64,000 bases of DNA from Thermus sp. 2.9. GTDB taxonomy: Bacteria > Deinococcota > Deinococci > Deinococcales > Thermaceae. Numbering within the stretch: the stretch's first letter is position 1; each line of letters opens with the position of its first letter. This document shows positions 26,675-33,455 of this stretch, piece by piece. The notes beneath the pieces are model-generated. The model saw only the letters and a list, made by a program, of their open reading frames with translations, had not been told where the DNA came from and ran no database searches. The position numbers and the translations under genes are program-made. The stretch lies in contig NZ_JTJB01000036.1 of NCBI RefSeq assembly GCF_000794385.1, positions 62,001 through 126,000 on the forward strand. The letters run 5' to 3'.

Positions 26675-26804
26675 GTGCCCGGTATGCGGTATGCCCCATT
26701 CCTTGGCTATGCAAGTTAACCGGTATAAGCGGCATTGCCCCTATGTGGCCTTTGGTCGGTGCCCTTATGACCCTCGGCGTGGTATCTACCGCATGAGGCG
26801 GTAG
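26571..26804 (+). CDS. Small membrane protein with zinc-ribbon-like tail
   Basis: A 77-residue frame overlapping the end of zot: one N-terminal membrane helix (LLLLAVLLLGTYLLL), then CPVCGMPH and CPYVAFGRC, four Cys spaced like a zinc ribbon, and a basic C-terminus. Its last codons and stop lie in the 5' hairpin of the putative bridge RNA. Function unknown. Confidence 0.5.
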   Translation: MTLLLLAVLLLGTYLLLKRTRGRALTGPGLRGVARCPVCGMPHSLAMQVNRYKRHCPYVAFGRCPYDPRRGIYRMRR

Positions 26805-26924
26805 AATGGTTCTGGGCAGTAGGCCGCCCCGTATTCTGGCCTGCGTGGTCGTGCCCTAGACTGGCCTAGGGTCCCCGGCGTTGGTTAGGTTGGCCCGTTG
26901 TGGCCGGTTATAAGAGTGCCGGGG
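26785..26924 (+). ncRNA. Putative bridge RNA of the phage recombinase
   Basis: Three stem-loops can be drawn. 5' hairpin: TCTACCGC/GCGGTAGA (26785-26805). Target loop: stem TAGGCC (26820-26825)/GGCCTA (26863-26868) around an internal hairpin GGCC/GGTC (26838-26850); its 5' strand CCCCGTATTCT (26827-26837) equals the left chromosomal flank plus core, its 3' strand GCCCTAG (26853-26859) is complementary to core plus right flank CTAGGGC. Donor loop: stem CCCCGGC (26873-26879)/GCCGGGG (26918-26924) around GGCC/GGCC; its 5' strand TGGTTAGGT (26882-26890) equals the phage right end, its 3' strand TTATAAGA (26908-26915) is complementary to TCTTATAA spanning the circle junction. This is the IS110 bridge-RNA design. 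Confidence 0.85.
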
Positions 26925-26946
26925 GCCTGCCCTTTTGGGGGGTGGT

Positions 26947-27888
26947 GTGGTCTTTGTTGGCGTGGACGTATCCGCTAGGTGGTTGGATGTAGCTTATGGG
27001 TCTGAGGTCCGGCGTTTTGCTAACCCGGGCGGTATCCCTGACTTAGTTGCGTGGTTGCCGCCGGGTTCGGTGGTTGGTGTGGAGGCTACGGGTAGCTACC
27101 ATAAGCCGGTGGCGTATGCCTTGCGTCAGGCGGGTCATTCGGTCTACGTCGTCAACCCTTTGGCGGTCAAGTCGTATGCCCGTTCTCTGCTCCGACGGGC
27201 TAAAACGGACCGGGTGGATGCCTGTCTGATAGCCCGCTACGTGTCTGAGCGCTACCATGAGCTTCCGCCTTATGAGCCTATCCCCGAGGCGCTTATGTTG
27301 CTCTCGTTGCTGGTGCGCTTGGCGGGTGGCATACGTTCTGACCGGGGCGGGGTGCTGAACCGCCTGCATGCCTGGCAGTACGTTGCGCCTGGTCTGGCTG
27401 GTCTATTGGGCTTTGTTGGCTCTGAGCTTGAGGCGTTGCGGCGAGAAGTGGAGGCTCGGGCTCGGTTGGTTGTTGAGTCTGACCCTCTTCTGACCAGGTG
27501 GTACGTGGCCCTCCAGTCGTTGCCGGGTATCGGTCCCACCTTGGCCCTTCGTGTTCTGGCCTATTCTGGGGATATGAGGCGCTTCCGGTCTGCTCGGGCG
27601 TACGCTGCTTTCACGGGTCTGACGCCTTGGGTCTATCAGTCGGGCACTCTCCCCGAGGTGGGGCGCATCTCGAGGTTCGGCCCTCCTGCTCTGCGGGCCG
27701 CCTTCTGGTGGGCGGCGCTCCAGGCCTCGAGGTTTGACCCCGAGCGTCGGGCGTGGGTGGAGGCTCTCGTGGCTCGTGGGAAGCCGAAGAAGGTAGCTAT
27801 AACTGCTCTAGCAAATCACCTGGCACGTGCGGCATGGGCCGTGTGCGTCGGTGTTGATGGAGGGGGGCTTGACAAAAGGGGTGGTTAG
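26947..27888 (+). CDS. IS110-family DEDD recombinase acting as phage integrase
   Basis: A 313-residue protein with the RuvC-like DEDD set D7 (FVGVDVS), E46 (GVEATGSYH), D88 and D91 (TDRVDACLIARY); the E-to-D spacing of 42 and the final 3-residue step match IS621-type enzymes. The C-terminal Tnp domain has LPGIGPTLALRVLAYSGDMRRF and the catalytic Ser in VYQSGT (S232). GTG 26947 follows GGGGGGTGGT; a TTG 12 nt upstream is an alternative. It is the last phage gene; the phage right end begins only a few nt from its stop. Related Piv-like enzymes are known in Neisseria filamentous phages. Confidence 0.92.
   Translation: MVFVGVDVSARWLDVAYGSEVRRFANPGGIPDLVAWLPPGSVVGVEATGSYHKPVAYALRQAGHSVYVVNPLAVKSYARSLLRRAKTDRVDACLIARYVSERYHELPPYEPIPEALMLLSLLVRLAGGIRSDRGGVLNRLHAWQYVAPGLAGLLGFVGSELEALRREVEARARLVVESDPLLTRWYVALQSLPGIGPTLALRVLAYSGDMRRFRSARAYAAFTGLTPWVYQSGTLPEVGRISRFGPPALRAAFWWAALQASRFDPERRAWVEALVARGKPKKVAITALANHLARAAWAVCVGVDGGGLDKRGG
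27869..27874 (+). promoter_or_regulatory. -35 half of the rep promoter (split by integration)
   Basis: A consensus TTGACA inside the last codons of the recombinase gene. In the prophage no -10 follows at proper distance (AGGGCC stands there). In the excised circle TATAAA of the left end would stand exactly 18 bp downstream. Confidence 0.75.
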
Positions 27889-27898
27889 GTCTAGGGCC
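27882..27898 (+). other. attR: phage right end, CT core, right target
   Basis: Phage TGGTTAGGT (27882-27890), core CT (27891-27892), chromosomal AGGGCC (27893-27898), then the ATG of the phosphatase-like gene. The phage side recurs exactly at 26882-26890 in the donor loop; CTAGGGC is complementary to 26853-26859 in the target loop. Confidence 0.85.
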
Positions 27899-28537
27899 AT
27901 GGGCCTCCTCGCCCACTTCCTGCAAGGCCCCCACCCCAAGACCACCCTGCTCCTCACCCGCGCCGGGCCGGTGGAAAACCCCCACCACCTCCTCTACAGC
28001 CACCCAGGCCTCCCCCTCTCGGGGGAAGGCAGGTGGGCCCTTCACGCCCTCCTCCCCCTCCTCAGGCGCTACCCCGTGGCCCACGTCTACGCCGCCGACA
28101 GCCTGGCGGAAAGCGAAGCCGCCTCCCTCCTGGCCCAGGCCCTGGGGGTGGGCCACACCCTCCTCCCCGAGCTTCGGGAGCGGAGCTGGGGAGCTTGGGA
28201 GGGGAAAAGCTTCGCCGAGGTGGAAACCCTCTATCCCGAGGCGGTAAGGGCCTGGATGGCGGACGAGGCGGGCTTCGCCCCGCCCTTGGGGGAAAGCGTG
28301 CGGGAAGCGTGGGCGAGGGGCCGGGAGGCGGTGCGGACCCTTCTGGCGCGGCACCGGGGCCAGGCCCTCCTGGTGGTGGGCAACTGCACGCTAAACCGCG
28401 CCGCCTTAAGCCTGGCCCTGCCCCTTCCCCCGGAGGAAGGCCTGAGGCTGGAGCAGGACTACGCCCGGCTCACCGTGGTGGACTTTTACGGGGAGGAAGG
28501 GGTGGTGAAGGCCCTCAACCTGGACCCTTGTCCCTAG
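27899..28537 (+). CDS. Histidine-phosphatase-fold protein lacking both catalytic histidines
   Basis: A 212-residue phosphoglycerate-mutase-like protein. The overall pattern is clear: LLLTRAGPVENP at residue 18, HPGLPLSGEGRWAL, VYAADSLAESEAA, and LRERSWGAWEGKSFAEVETLYPEAVRAW. But the catalytic RHG is RAG, and the second His motif (usually V.H.G) reads VVGNCTLNRA. It is probably not a phosphatase by the normal mechanism. The phage replaced the sequence upstream of AGGGCC, removing a TATTCT -10 that stood 6 nt before this ATG. Confidence 0.8.
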   Translation: MGLLAHFLQGPHPKTTLLLTRAGPVENPHHLLYSHPGLPLSGEGRWALHALLPLLRRYPVAHVYAADSLAESEAASLLAQALGVGHTLLPELRERSWGAWEGKSFAEVETLYPEAVRAWMADEAGFAPPLGESVREAWARGREAVRTLLARHRGQALLVVGNCTLNRAALSLALPLPPEEGLRLEQDYARLTVVDFYGEEGVVKALNLDPCP

Positions 28538-28570
28538 CGGCCCGATGGGCCTTAGGGGTAGACTTAGGGC

Positions 28571-29425
28571 ATGATCCGGCCCGTGGCCCGCAAGGACCTC
28601 CCGGGGCTTCTCAAGCTCCTTCGCTTCATGGACGAAAGCCCCCAAAGGGGGGTCCTGGCCCCGGAGGCGCGGGACCTCGAGGGCCTGGCCGAGGAGCTGG
28701 AGGACGGCCTCGTCCTCCTCCGGGAGGGGGAGGTGGCGGGGTACGTGGGGCTTTACCCCTTCTGGGATGGGGCCGCCCTGGAAGGGCCCTTGGCCTACCG
28801 GGAAGAGGACCTCGCCCCCCTTCTGGAAGCGGCGGAAAAGCGGGCCAGGGAGCTTGGGGTGGAAAGGCTTTACGCCTTTCCCCGGGAGGAGAACCAAGGG
28901 GTGCGCCGGGCCTTGGAGGCGGCGGGCTACGGCCTCCTCCACGTCACCTACTTCTTCATGAAAAACCCGGAGGGCCTGGACTTCCCTCCCCCCGAGGGGG
29001 TGCGGATCCGGGAGGGCTTCCCCGGGCCCGGGGTCTACCGGGAGCTCTACCGGGAAAGCGAGGAAGGCTGGGCCTTGCGCCTCAAGTGGACGGACGAGGA
29101 GCTCCTGGAGCACTTCGCCGACCCCGCCATCCACCTCCTGGTGGCCTACCAAGGGGAAACGCCGGTGGGCATGGCCGAGGTGGAGCTGGAGGACCAGGAG
29201 GCCAGCGTGGCCTACATCGGCGTGGTGCCCGCGGCCCGGGGAAAGGGCATCGGCCGCACCCTCTTGGCGGAGGCGGCCAGGCTTGCCCGGAAGAAGGGGG
29301 TGAGGCTTCTCAGGGTGCGGGCCCACGACCACGAAAAAGGGGCCCTGGAGCTTTACCGGAGCCTGGGCTTTAGCCTGGAAGAGGCGGTGGCCACCTACGC
29401 CAAGGAGCTTAGGGCCAGGCGGTAG
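28571..29425 (+). CDS. Tandem GNAT acetyltransferase
   Basis: A 284-residue protein with two GNAT-like halves. The C-terminal half is canonical: VAYIGVVPAARGKGIGRTLLAEAARLARKKG (acetyl-CoA loop) and ELYRSLGFSLEE. The N-terminal half (GLVLLREGEVAGYVGLYPFW ... RRALEAAGYGLL) keeps the fold pattern but a weak cofactor loop. Substrate unknown. TAGACT lies 6 nt before the ATG. Its last 31 nt overlap the convergent deacetylase gene. Confidence 0.85.
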   Translation: MIRPVARKDLPGLLKLLRFMDESPQRGVLAPEARDLEGLAEELEDGLVLLREGEVAGYVGLYPFWDGAALEGPLAYREEDLAPLLEAAEKRARELGVERLYAFPREENQGVRRALEAAGYGLLHVTYFFMKNPEGLDFPPPEGVRIREGFPGPGVYRELYRESEEGWALRLKWTDEELLEHFADPAIHLLVAYQGETPVGMAEVELEDQEASVAYIGVVPAARGKGIGRTLLAEAARLARKKGVRLLRVRAHDHEKGALELYRSLGFSLEEAVATYAKELRARR

Positions 29426-30279
29426 GTCAGGGCGTGGGCGGCCACGGTGAGGGCGGGGTCCCGGTTGTACCCCCCGCCCATGACCACCACCAGGGGCACA
29501 CCAAGCCGCCGGACGAAGCGAAAGACCAAAAGGTCCCGCCGCCCCACCCCTTCCGGGCTCAAGGCCAGGCGGCCAAAGCGGTCCCCCTTTAGGACGTCCA
29601 CCCCGGCGTTGTAAAAGACCAGGTCCGGGCGAAAGGCGAAAGCCCTCTCCAAAGCCTCTTCCAGGGCCCGGAGGTAGCCTTCGTCCCCTGTGCCGTCGGG
29701 AAGGCCCACGTCCAGGTCGCCCTTCTCCTTTTTCAAGGGGTAGTTCCGCTCCCCGTGGAGGGAGAGGGTGAAGACCGTGGGGTCGTTTTGGAAAAAGAAG
29801 GCGGTGCCGTTGCCCTGGTGGGCGTCCAGGTCCACCACCAGGACCCGTCCCCCAAAGCCTCGCTTGGCCCGCAGCCAATGGATGGCCACGGCCACGTCGT
29901 TGAAGAGGCTATACCCCTCCGCCCGTCCCGGAAAGGCATGGTGGGTGCCGCCTGCAAGGTTAAGGCCAAGCCCCAGCTCCAAAGCGTCCTCCGCCGCCCG
30001 CAGGGTTCCCCCGGCGGCGTGGAGGGCCCGTTTTAGGAGCCCCTGACTGAAAGGAAGGCCCAGGCGCAAGGACTCCTCCCGGGTAAGCCCTTCCGTAAAG
30101 AGCCTATCCAGATAGGCCCGCTCGTGGGCCAGGTAGAGCGCCTCCTTGGGCGCCTCTGGAGCAGGCAAGATGGGAAGGAGGCCCTTTAGGGCCTCCGCCA
30201 CCCCCGGGTACTTGTAGAGGGGGAAGGGGTGCCCCTCGGGCAGGGCGAAGGAAAGGTGCGCCGTGGTGTAAGCCCGCAC
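29395..30279 (-). CDS. Histone-deacetylase/acetoin-utilisation-family deacetylase
   Basis: A 294-residue arginase/deacetylase-fold protein. Zinc-site and charge-relay motifs: GGTHHAFPGRAEGYSLFND, VLVVDLDAHQGNGTAFFF, DLVFYNAGVDVL and the closing VVVMGGGYNRD. Prokaryotic members deacetylate small molecules, polyamines or acetyl-lysine (AcuC); the substrate is not clear. Start GTG 30279 is chosen because AGGAGC precedes it. Convergent with an acetyltransferase gene. Confidence 0.88.
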   Translation of the reverse strand: MRAYTTAHLSFALPEGHPFPLYKYPGVAEALKGLLPILPAPEAPKEALYLAHERAYLDRLFTEGLTREESLRLGLPFSQGLLKRALHAAGGTLRAAEDALELGLGLNLAGGTHHAFPGRAEGYSLFNDVAVAIHWLRAKRGFGGRVLVVDLDAHQGNGTAFFFQNDPTVFTLSLHGERNYPLKKEKGDLDVGLPDGTGDEGYLRALEEALERAFAFRPDLVFYNAGVDVLKGDRFGRLALSPEGVGRRDLLVFRFVRRLGVPLVVVMGGGYNRDPALTVAAHALTYRLALSSLA

Positions 30280-30307
30280 GCTCCTATCCTTGCGCCTTTT
30301 TGCCAAA

Positions 30308-30937
30308 ATGAAAAGAAGCGTGCGCCTCCTTCTCCTCTCCGACCAGGTCCACCCCCACATCCACTCCCCCCGCTTCCCCCATAACCTTCCCCCCTTTGAC
30401 CTGGTGCTGGCGGCGGGGGACCTGCCGGGGGAGTACCTGGAGTACGTGGCCAGCCAGGTGGCGGTGCCCGTGCTCTTTGTGCCCGGCAACCACGGGGAGG
30501 AGTGGGTGTGGGAAGAGGGACGGAAGAAGCGCCCCGGGGGGGTGGTGAACCTCCACGGGAGGCTTTTCCGCCACGGGGGCCTCCTCTTCTACGGCATCGG
30601 CGGGGTGCCCCGCTACCGGGAAGGGGAAGGGCAGCTTGCGGAAACGGAGCTTTACCGCCTGGCCCTCAAGCCCCTTTTCCTCCTACCCAGGCGGCTTCTT
30701 AGAGGGCGCGCGGTGGACGTCCTCCTCACCCACGCCCCACCCCCAGGACCCACGGCGGGGAAGGATTTCCCCCACCGGGGGGCGGGGGCGTTCCTCCTCT
30801 TCCACCGCCTTTTCCGCCCCCGGCTCCACGTCCACGGCCACACCCCCCTCCTGGGGGCGAACCCCTTAAGGGGCTACCGCACCCCCTTGGGGGTGGAGGT
30901 GGTCCACGCCCAAGGCTACGCCTTCTTTAGCCTCTAG
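30308..30937 (+). CDS. Calcineurin-like metallophosphoesterase
   Basis: A 209-residue protein with the dimetal site motifs LLLLSDQVHP (Asp), LVLAAGDLPGEY, FVPGNHGEEW, DVLLTHAPPPG and LHVHGHTPLLG. The first motif has SDQVH where most have D.H. Substrate unknown. Divergent from the deacetylase; its stop overlaps the convergent MoaD-like gene by 4 nt. Confidence 0.88.
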   Translation: MKRSVRLLLLSDQVHPHIHSPRFPHNLPPFDLVLAAGDLPGEYLEYVASQVAVPVLFVPGNHGEEWVWEEGRKKRPGGVVNLHGRLFRHGGLLFYGIGGVPRYREGEGQLAETELYRLALKPLFLLPRRLLRGRAVDVLLTHAPPPGPTAGKDFPHRGAGAFLLFHRLFRPRLHVHGHTPLLGANPLRGYRTPLGVEVVHAQGYAFFSL

Positions 30938-31443
30938 CCGCCCCCGCGGCTTGCGGCGAAGACGATGCGGTTAAACCAGGCCTCCGCCTCCTCCCCTTCC
31001 ACCTCCACCCAAAGCTGGGGGACGCTGAGGCTTCCCACCTTTAGGGGCTCCGCCTCGGCGAAGCGCACCTTGGCCCCAGGCAGGGCGTAAAGGCCTTCTT
31101 CCGGCCTCTTTCCTCCCCAGGAGGCGAGGTACTCCTCCAAAAGCCAGGCCGGGAAGGCGCCAAAGTTCCGGGTCAACGCCCCGCCCGCCACCGGGGGGAA
31201 GAGGTCCAAGGTGGCCTCCGGGGCCAAGGGGGTGGAAAGGCCCTCGAGGTACCGCACGTCCCGCCCATCCAAGAAGACCGAAACCCGCTCCGCCAAAGCC
31301 TCCCCTTCAAAGAGCTCCTCCTTGAGCTTGGGGTAGGCCTGGACCAGATTGGCCAGCACCTCCCCCACGGTCCGGCCCTCCACCTCCAGGTGGCTCGTTC
31401 CCGTGAGGTCGCGGAAGGTGGCGTAAAGGTTCACCTTGGGCAT
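30934..31443 (-). CDS. MoaD-related sulfur carrier with C-terminal extension
   Basis: A 169-residue protein. Residues 1-90 are a ubiquitin-like MoaD domain: MPKVNLYATFRDLTGTSHLEVEG, VSVFLDGRDVRYLEGLSTPL and LDLFPPVAGG. The GG that normally ends MoaD is internal, followed by about 80 residues (LTRNFGAFPAWLLEEYLASW...). A MoaD-related protein of this size from T. thermophilus is known from structure work, as I recall. It lies just downstream of the tungsten AOR gene, suggesting a role in tungstopterin sulfur transfer; processing after GG would be needed for classical activity. Confidence 0.8.
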   Translation of the reverse strand: MPKVNLYATFRDLTGTSHLEVEGRTVGEVLANLVQAYPKLKEELFEGEALAERVSVFLDGRDVRYLEGLSTPLAPEATLDLFPPVAGGALTRNFGAFPAWLLEEYLASWGGKRPEEGLYALPGAKVRFAEAEPLKVGSLSVPQLWVEVEGEEAEAWFNRIVFAASRGGG

Positions 31444-31462
31444 AACGGGAGTTTAAAGGAAA

Positions 31463-31483
31463 CCCCGGCCCCTAGGGCCGGGG
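31463..31483 (-). terminator. Terminator/attenuator between AOR and the MoaD-like gene
   Basis: A 9-bp perfect GC stem (CCCCGGCCC/GGGCCGGGG, 3-nt loop); on the minus strand it is followed by TTTCCTTTAAA. It would reduce readthrough from the AOR gene. Confidence 0.6.
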
Positions 31484-31498
31484 TCCTGACCGGAGGGC

Positions 31499-33325
31499 CT
31501 AATCGCCCGCCGCCTGGGAAAGGATGCCCAGCTCCGCCAGCTTGGCCGGGGGCACCACCCCCCGTTCCCAGCCCCGCTCCCGGTAGTACTCCTCCAGCAT
31601 GAGGTCCAGCTCCGTGCGCTGCCCCTTGGAACCGGCGCAGTCGGAGGGCTCCTCCAGGAAGCGCTTGGGCAGGTAGTCCGAGCCCTCAGCCCAGCCCGCC
31701 AGGTTGTTGTAGTAGCGCTCCAGGTTGTAGATGCGCTCCCCGATCTTCAGGATCTCCTCCGGGGTCACCGGGCGGCCCCAGTAGGCGGCGAGCTGCTTGG
31801 CGTACTCTTCGGGCCCCTCGGCGAACTGGCTGAACTTGCAGAGGTCCAGGGAGTCGGTGAAGGCGGAAAGGTCCTGGAAGAGCTTGGTGAGCTTGCCCTT
31901 GCCCTCCCAGGCCAGGGGGTCGGTCTTGTAGGGCACGCCCAGGATCTCCGAGGCGGGGGTGTAGGCCCGGAGGTGGCAGGCCCCGCGGTTGGAGGTGGCG
32001 TAGGCGATGCCCATGCCCTTGAGACCCCGGGGATCGTAGGCGGGGATGGACTGGCCCTTCACCTCCAAGGAGATCTCCGGGTGGCCGATGGCCTTGGCGA
32101 AGCGGGCCGGGCCTTCCGCCAGCATGTCCCCCACCCCCTTGCGGTGGGCGATGGCCTCCAGGATGCGGATCTCCCCCTCCTTGTCCCCGAAGCGAATCCC
32201 GTCCTCGCCCTGGTAGTAGCCCTTCTCCGTGGCCTCCATGAGCACGGCGATGGCGTTGCCCGCCTCAATGGTGTCCATGCCGTAGGCGTTGCAGAGGTAG
32301 ATGGCGTAGCCCGTCCAGTCAGTATCCGTGTGGCCCGAGTGCGCCCCCAAAGCCCAGGCGGACTCGTACTCGTAGGACTCAAAGCGGATGGTCTTGCCGT
32401 TTACGTGGACCTCCACCATCTTCTTGCAGGCCACGGGGCAGGCGTGGCAGGTGTTGTCCTTGACGAGGCGGTGCTCCCGGATGTACTCCCCGGAGATGGT
32501 CTGGACCCCGTCTATGCAGGTGTGCTGGGCGTTAAAGGTGGGCAGGGCCCCCATGACGTTGGTGATGTTCATGAGGACGTTGGTGCCGTAGAGGGAAAGC
32601 CCGCCCTTCTTGGGCGCGGTGACGTTCTTGGGGTCGTTGATGGTGGCGGAGGCCAGCCGGTCCGCCTCCCGCCAAAGCTCGGGGTCCTTGGGCTGGGGCA
32701 TGTGGTCCTGCTTCCCCACCACCACGATGGCCTTGAGCCGCTTGCTCCCCGCCACCGCCCCTGTGCCCCCGCGGCCCGCCGCCCGCTCGTCGTTATTGAT
32801 CCAGTTGGCGAAGCGCACCCGGTTCTCCCCGGCGGGCCCGATGGCCATCACGTCCGCCTCCTCCCCGTGCCGCTCGCGGAGGATGCGGTGCACCTCGTGG
32901 GTGGTCTTGCCCCAGAGGTCGGAAGCGTCGCGGATGGAAACCTCCCCGTCCTTCACCAAGAGGTAAACGGGCTTTTCCGCGGCCCCCTTGATGAGGAGGC
33001 CGTCAAACCCCGCCCACTTCAGCTTGGCGGCGGTCCAGCCTCCCATGTGGCTATCGGTCACCGTGCCGGTGAGGGGGCTTTTGGTCACCACGGCGAGCCG
33101 CCCCGACATCTTGGCCCGGGTGCCGGAAAGGGGCCCGTTCATGATGGCGAGGAGGTTTTCTGGGCTGAAGGGGTCCACCTGGGGGCCGTTTTCAAACACG
33201 TACTTCACCCCAAGGCCCCGCCCCCCCACGTACATCTCCAGGTCCTTGGGGTCGGGGGCAAAGTACTCCACCTTGCCGCTGGTGAGGTCTATACGGGCGA
33301 TCCTGTGGGCATATCCTCCAAGCAT
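31499..33325 (-). CDS. aor: Tungsten-containing aldehyde:ferredoxin oxidoreductase
   Basis: A 608-residue enzyme oxidising aldehydes to acids with ferredoxin. N-terminal pterin domain: IARIDLTSGKVEYF, YVGGRGLGVKYVFE, NGPLSGTRAKMSGRLAVVTKSPLTG. AOR core: GPAGENRVRFANWINNDERAAGRGGTGAV. The [4Fe-4S] site is NTCHACPVACKK plus the distal Cys in DSLDLCKFSQF. AGGAGGTG precedes the ATG at 33325; upstream frame extension is rejected. Anaerobic or microaerobic use is likely. Confidence 0.93.
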   Translation of the reverse strand: MLGGYAHRIARIDLTSGKVEYFAPDPKDLEMYVGGRGLGVKYVFENGPQVDPFSPENLLAIMNGPLSGTRAKMSGRLAVVTKSPLTGTVTDSHMGGWTAAKLKWAGFDGLLIKGAAEKPVYLLVKDGEVSIRDASDLWGKTTHEVHRILRERHGEEADVMAIGPAGENRVRFANWINNDERAAGRGGTGAVAGSKRLKAIVVVGKQDHMPQPKDPELWREADRLASATINDPKNVTAPKKGGLSLYGTNVLMNITNVMGALPTFNAQHTCIDGVQTISGEYIREHRLVKDNTCHACPVACKKMVEVHVNGKTIRFESYEYESAWALGAHSGHTDTDWTGYAIYLCNAYGMDTIEAGNAIAVLMEATEKGYYQGEDGIRFGDKEGEIRILEAIAHRKGVGDMLAEGPARFAKAIGHPEISLEVKGQSIPAYDPRGLKGMGIAYATSNRGACHLRAYTPASEILGVPYKTDPLAWEGKGKLTKLFQDLSAFTDSLDLCKFSQFAEGPEEYAKQLAAYWGRPVTPEEILKIGERIYNLERYYNNLAGWAEGSDYLPKRFLEEPSDCAGSKGQRTELDLMLEEYYRERGWERGVVPPAKLAELGILSQAAGD

Positions 33326-33455
33326 CCTGCACCTCCTATGGGCGGGATAAAAGCGAAGGGCGCCATGAAGACCGCGCGGGGTTGCCCTGGTTGCGGGAAG
33401 GATTATACCACCTTTCCCCCAAAGAATGTGAAGCCAGCCGGGGCATAATGGACCC

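Larger units (their letters stand above)
19863..27892 (+). mobile_element. Integrated inovirus (filamentous phage) with IS110-type integrase
   Basis: An 8,030-bp element (about 6.8 kb without the IS inside it) whose codons end in T or A far more often than those of its neighbours. Gene order follows filamentous phages: Rep, ssDNA-binding protein, tiny membrane proteins, major coat, adsorption protein, hairpin-rich intergenic region, pVI-like, Zot/pI, then bridge RNA and recombinase. Ends were placed by the guide matches: left flank CCCCGTATT-CT then TATAAACC; right end TGGTTAGGT-CT then chromosomal AGGGCC. The only duplication is the CT core, as expected for IS110-type recombination. Excision should give a circle with TGGTTAGGT-CT-TATAAACC. 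Confidence 0.9.

Noticed and set aside
26805-27892. IS110-type gene as an independent insertion sequence next to the phage
   Set aside because: The left boundary that pairs with the donor guide is at 19863, before rep; no second core is found between zot and the recombinase gene.
18931-27898. Longer target-site duplication around the prophage
   Set aside because: Flanks beyond the CT core do not match each other; the similarity is to the guides inside the phage, which fits IS110 chemistry and not a tyrosine integrase.
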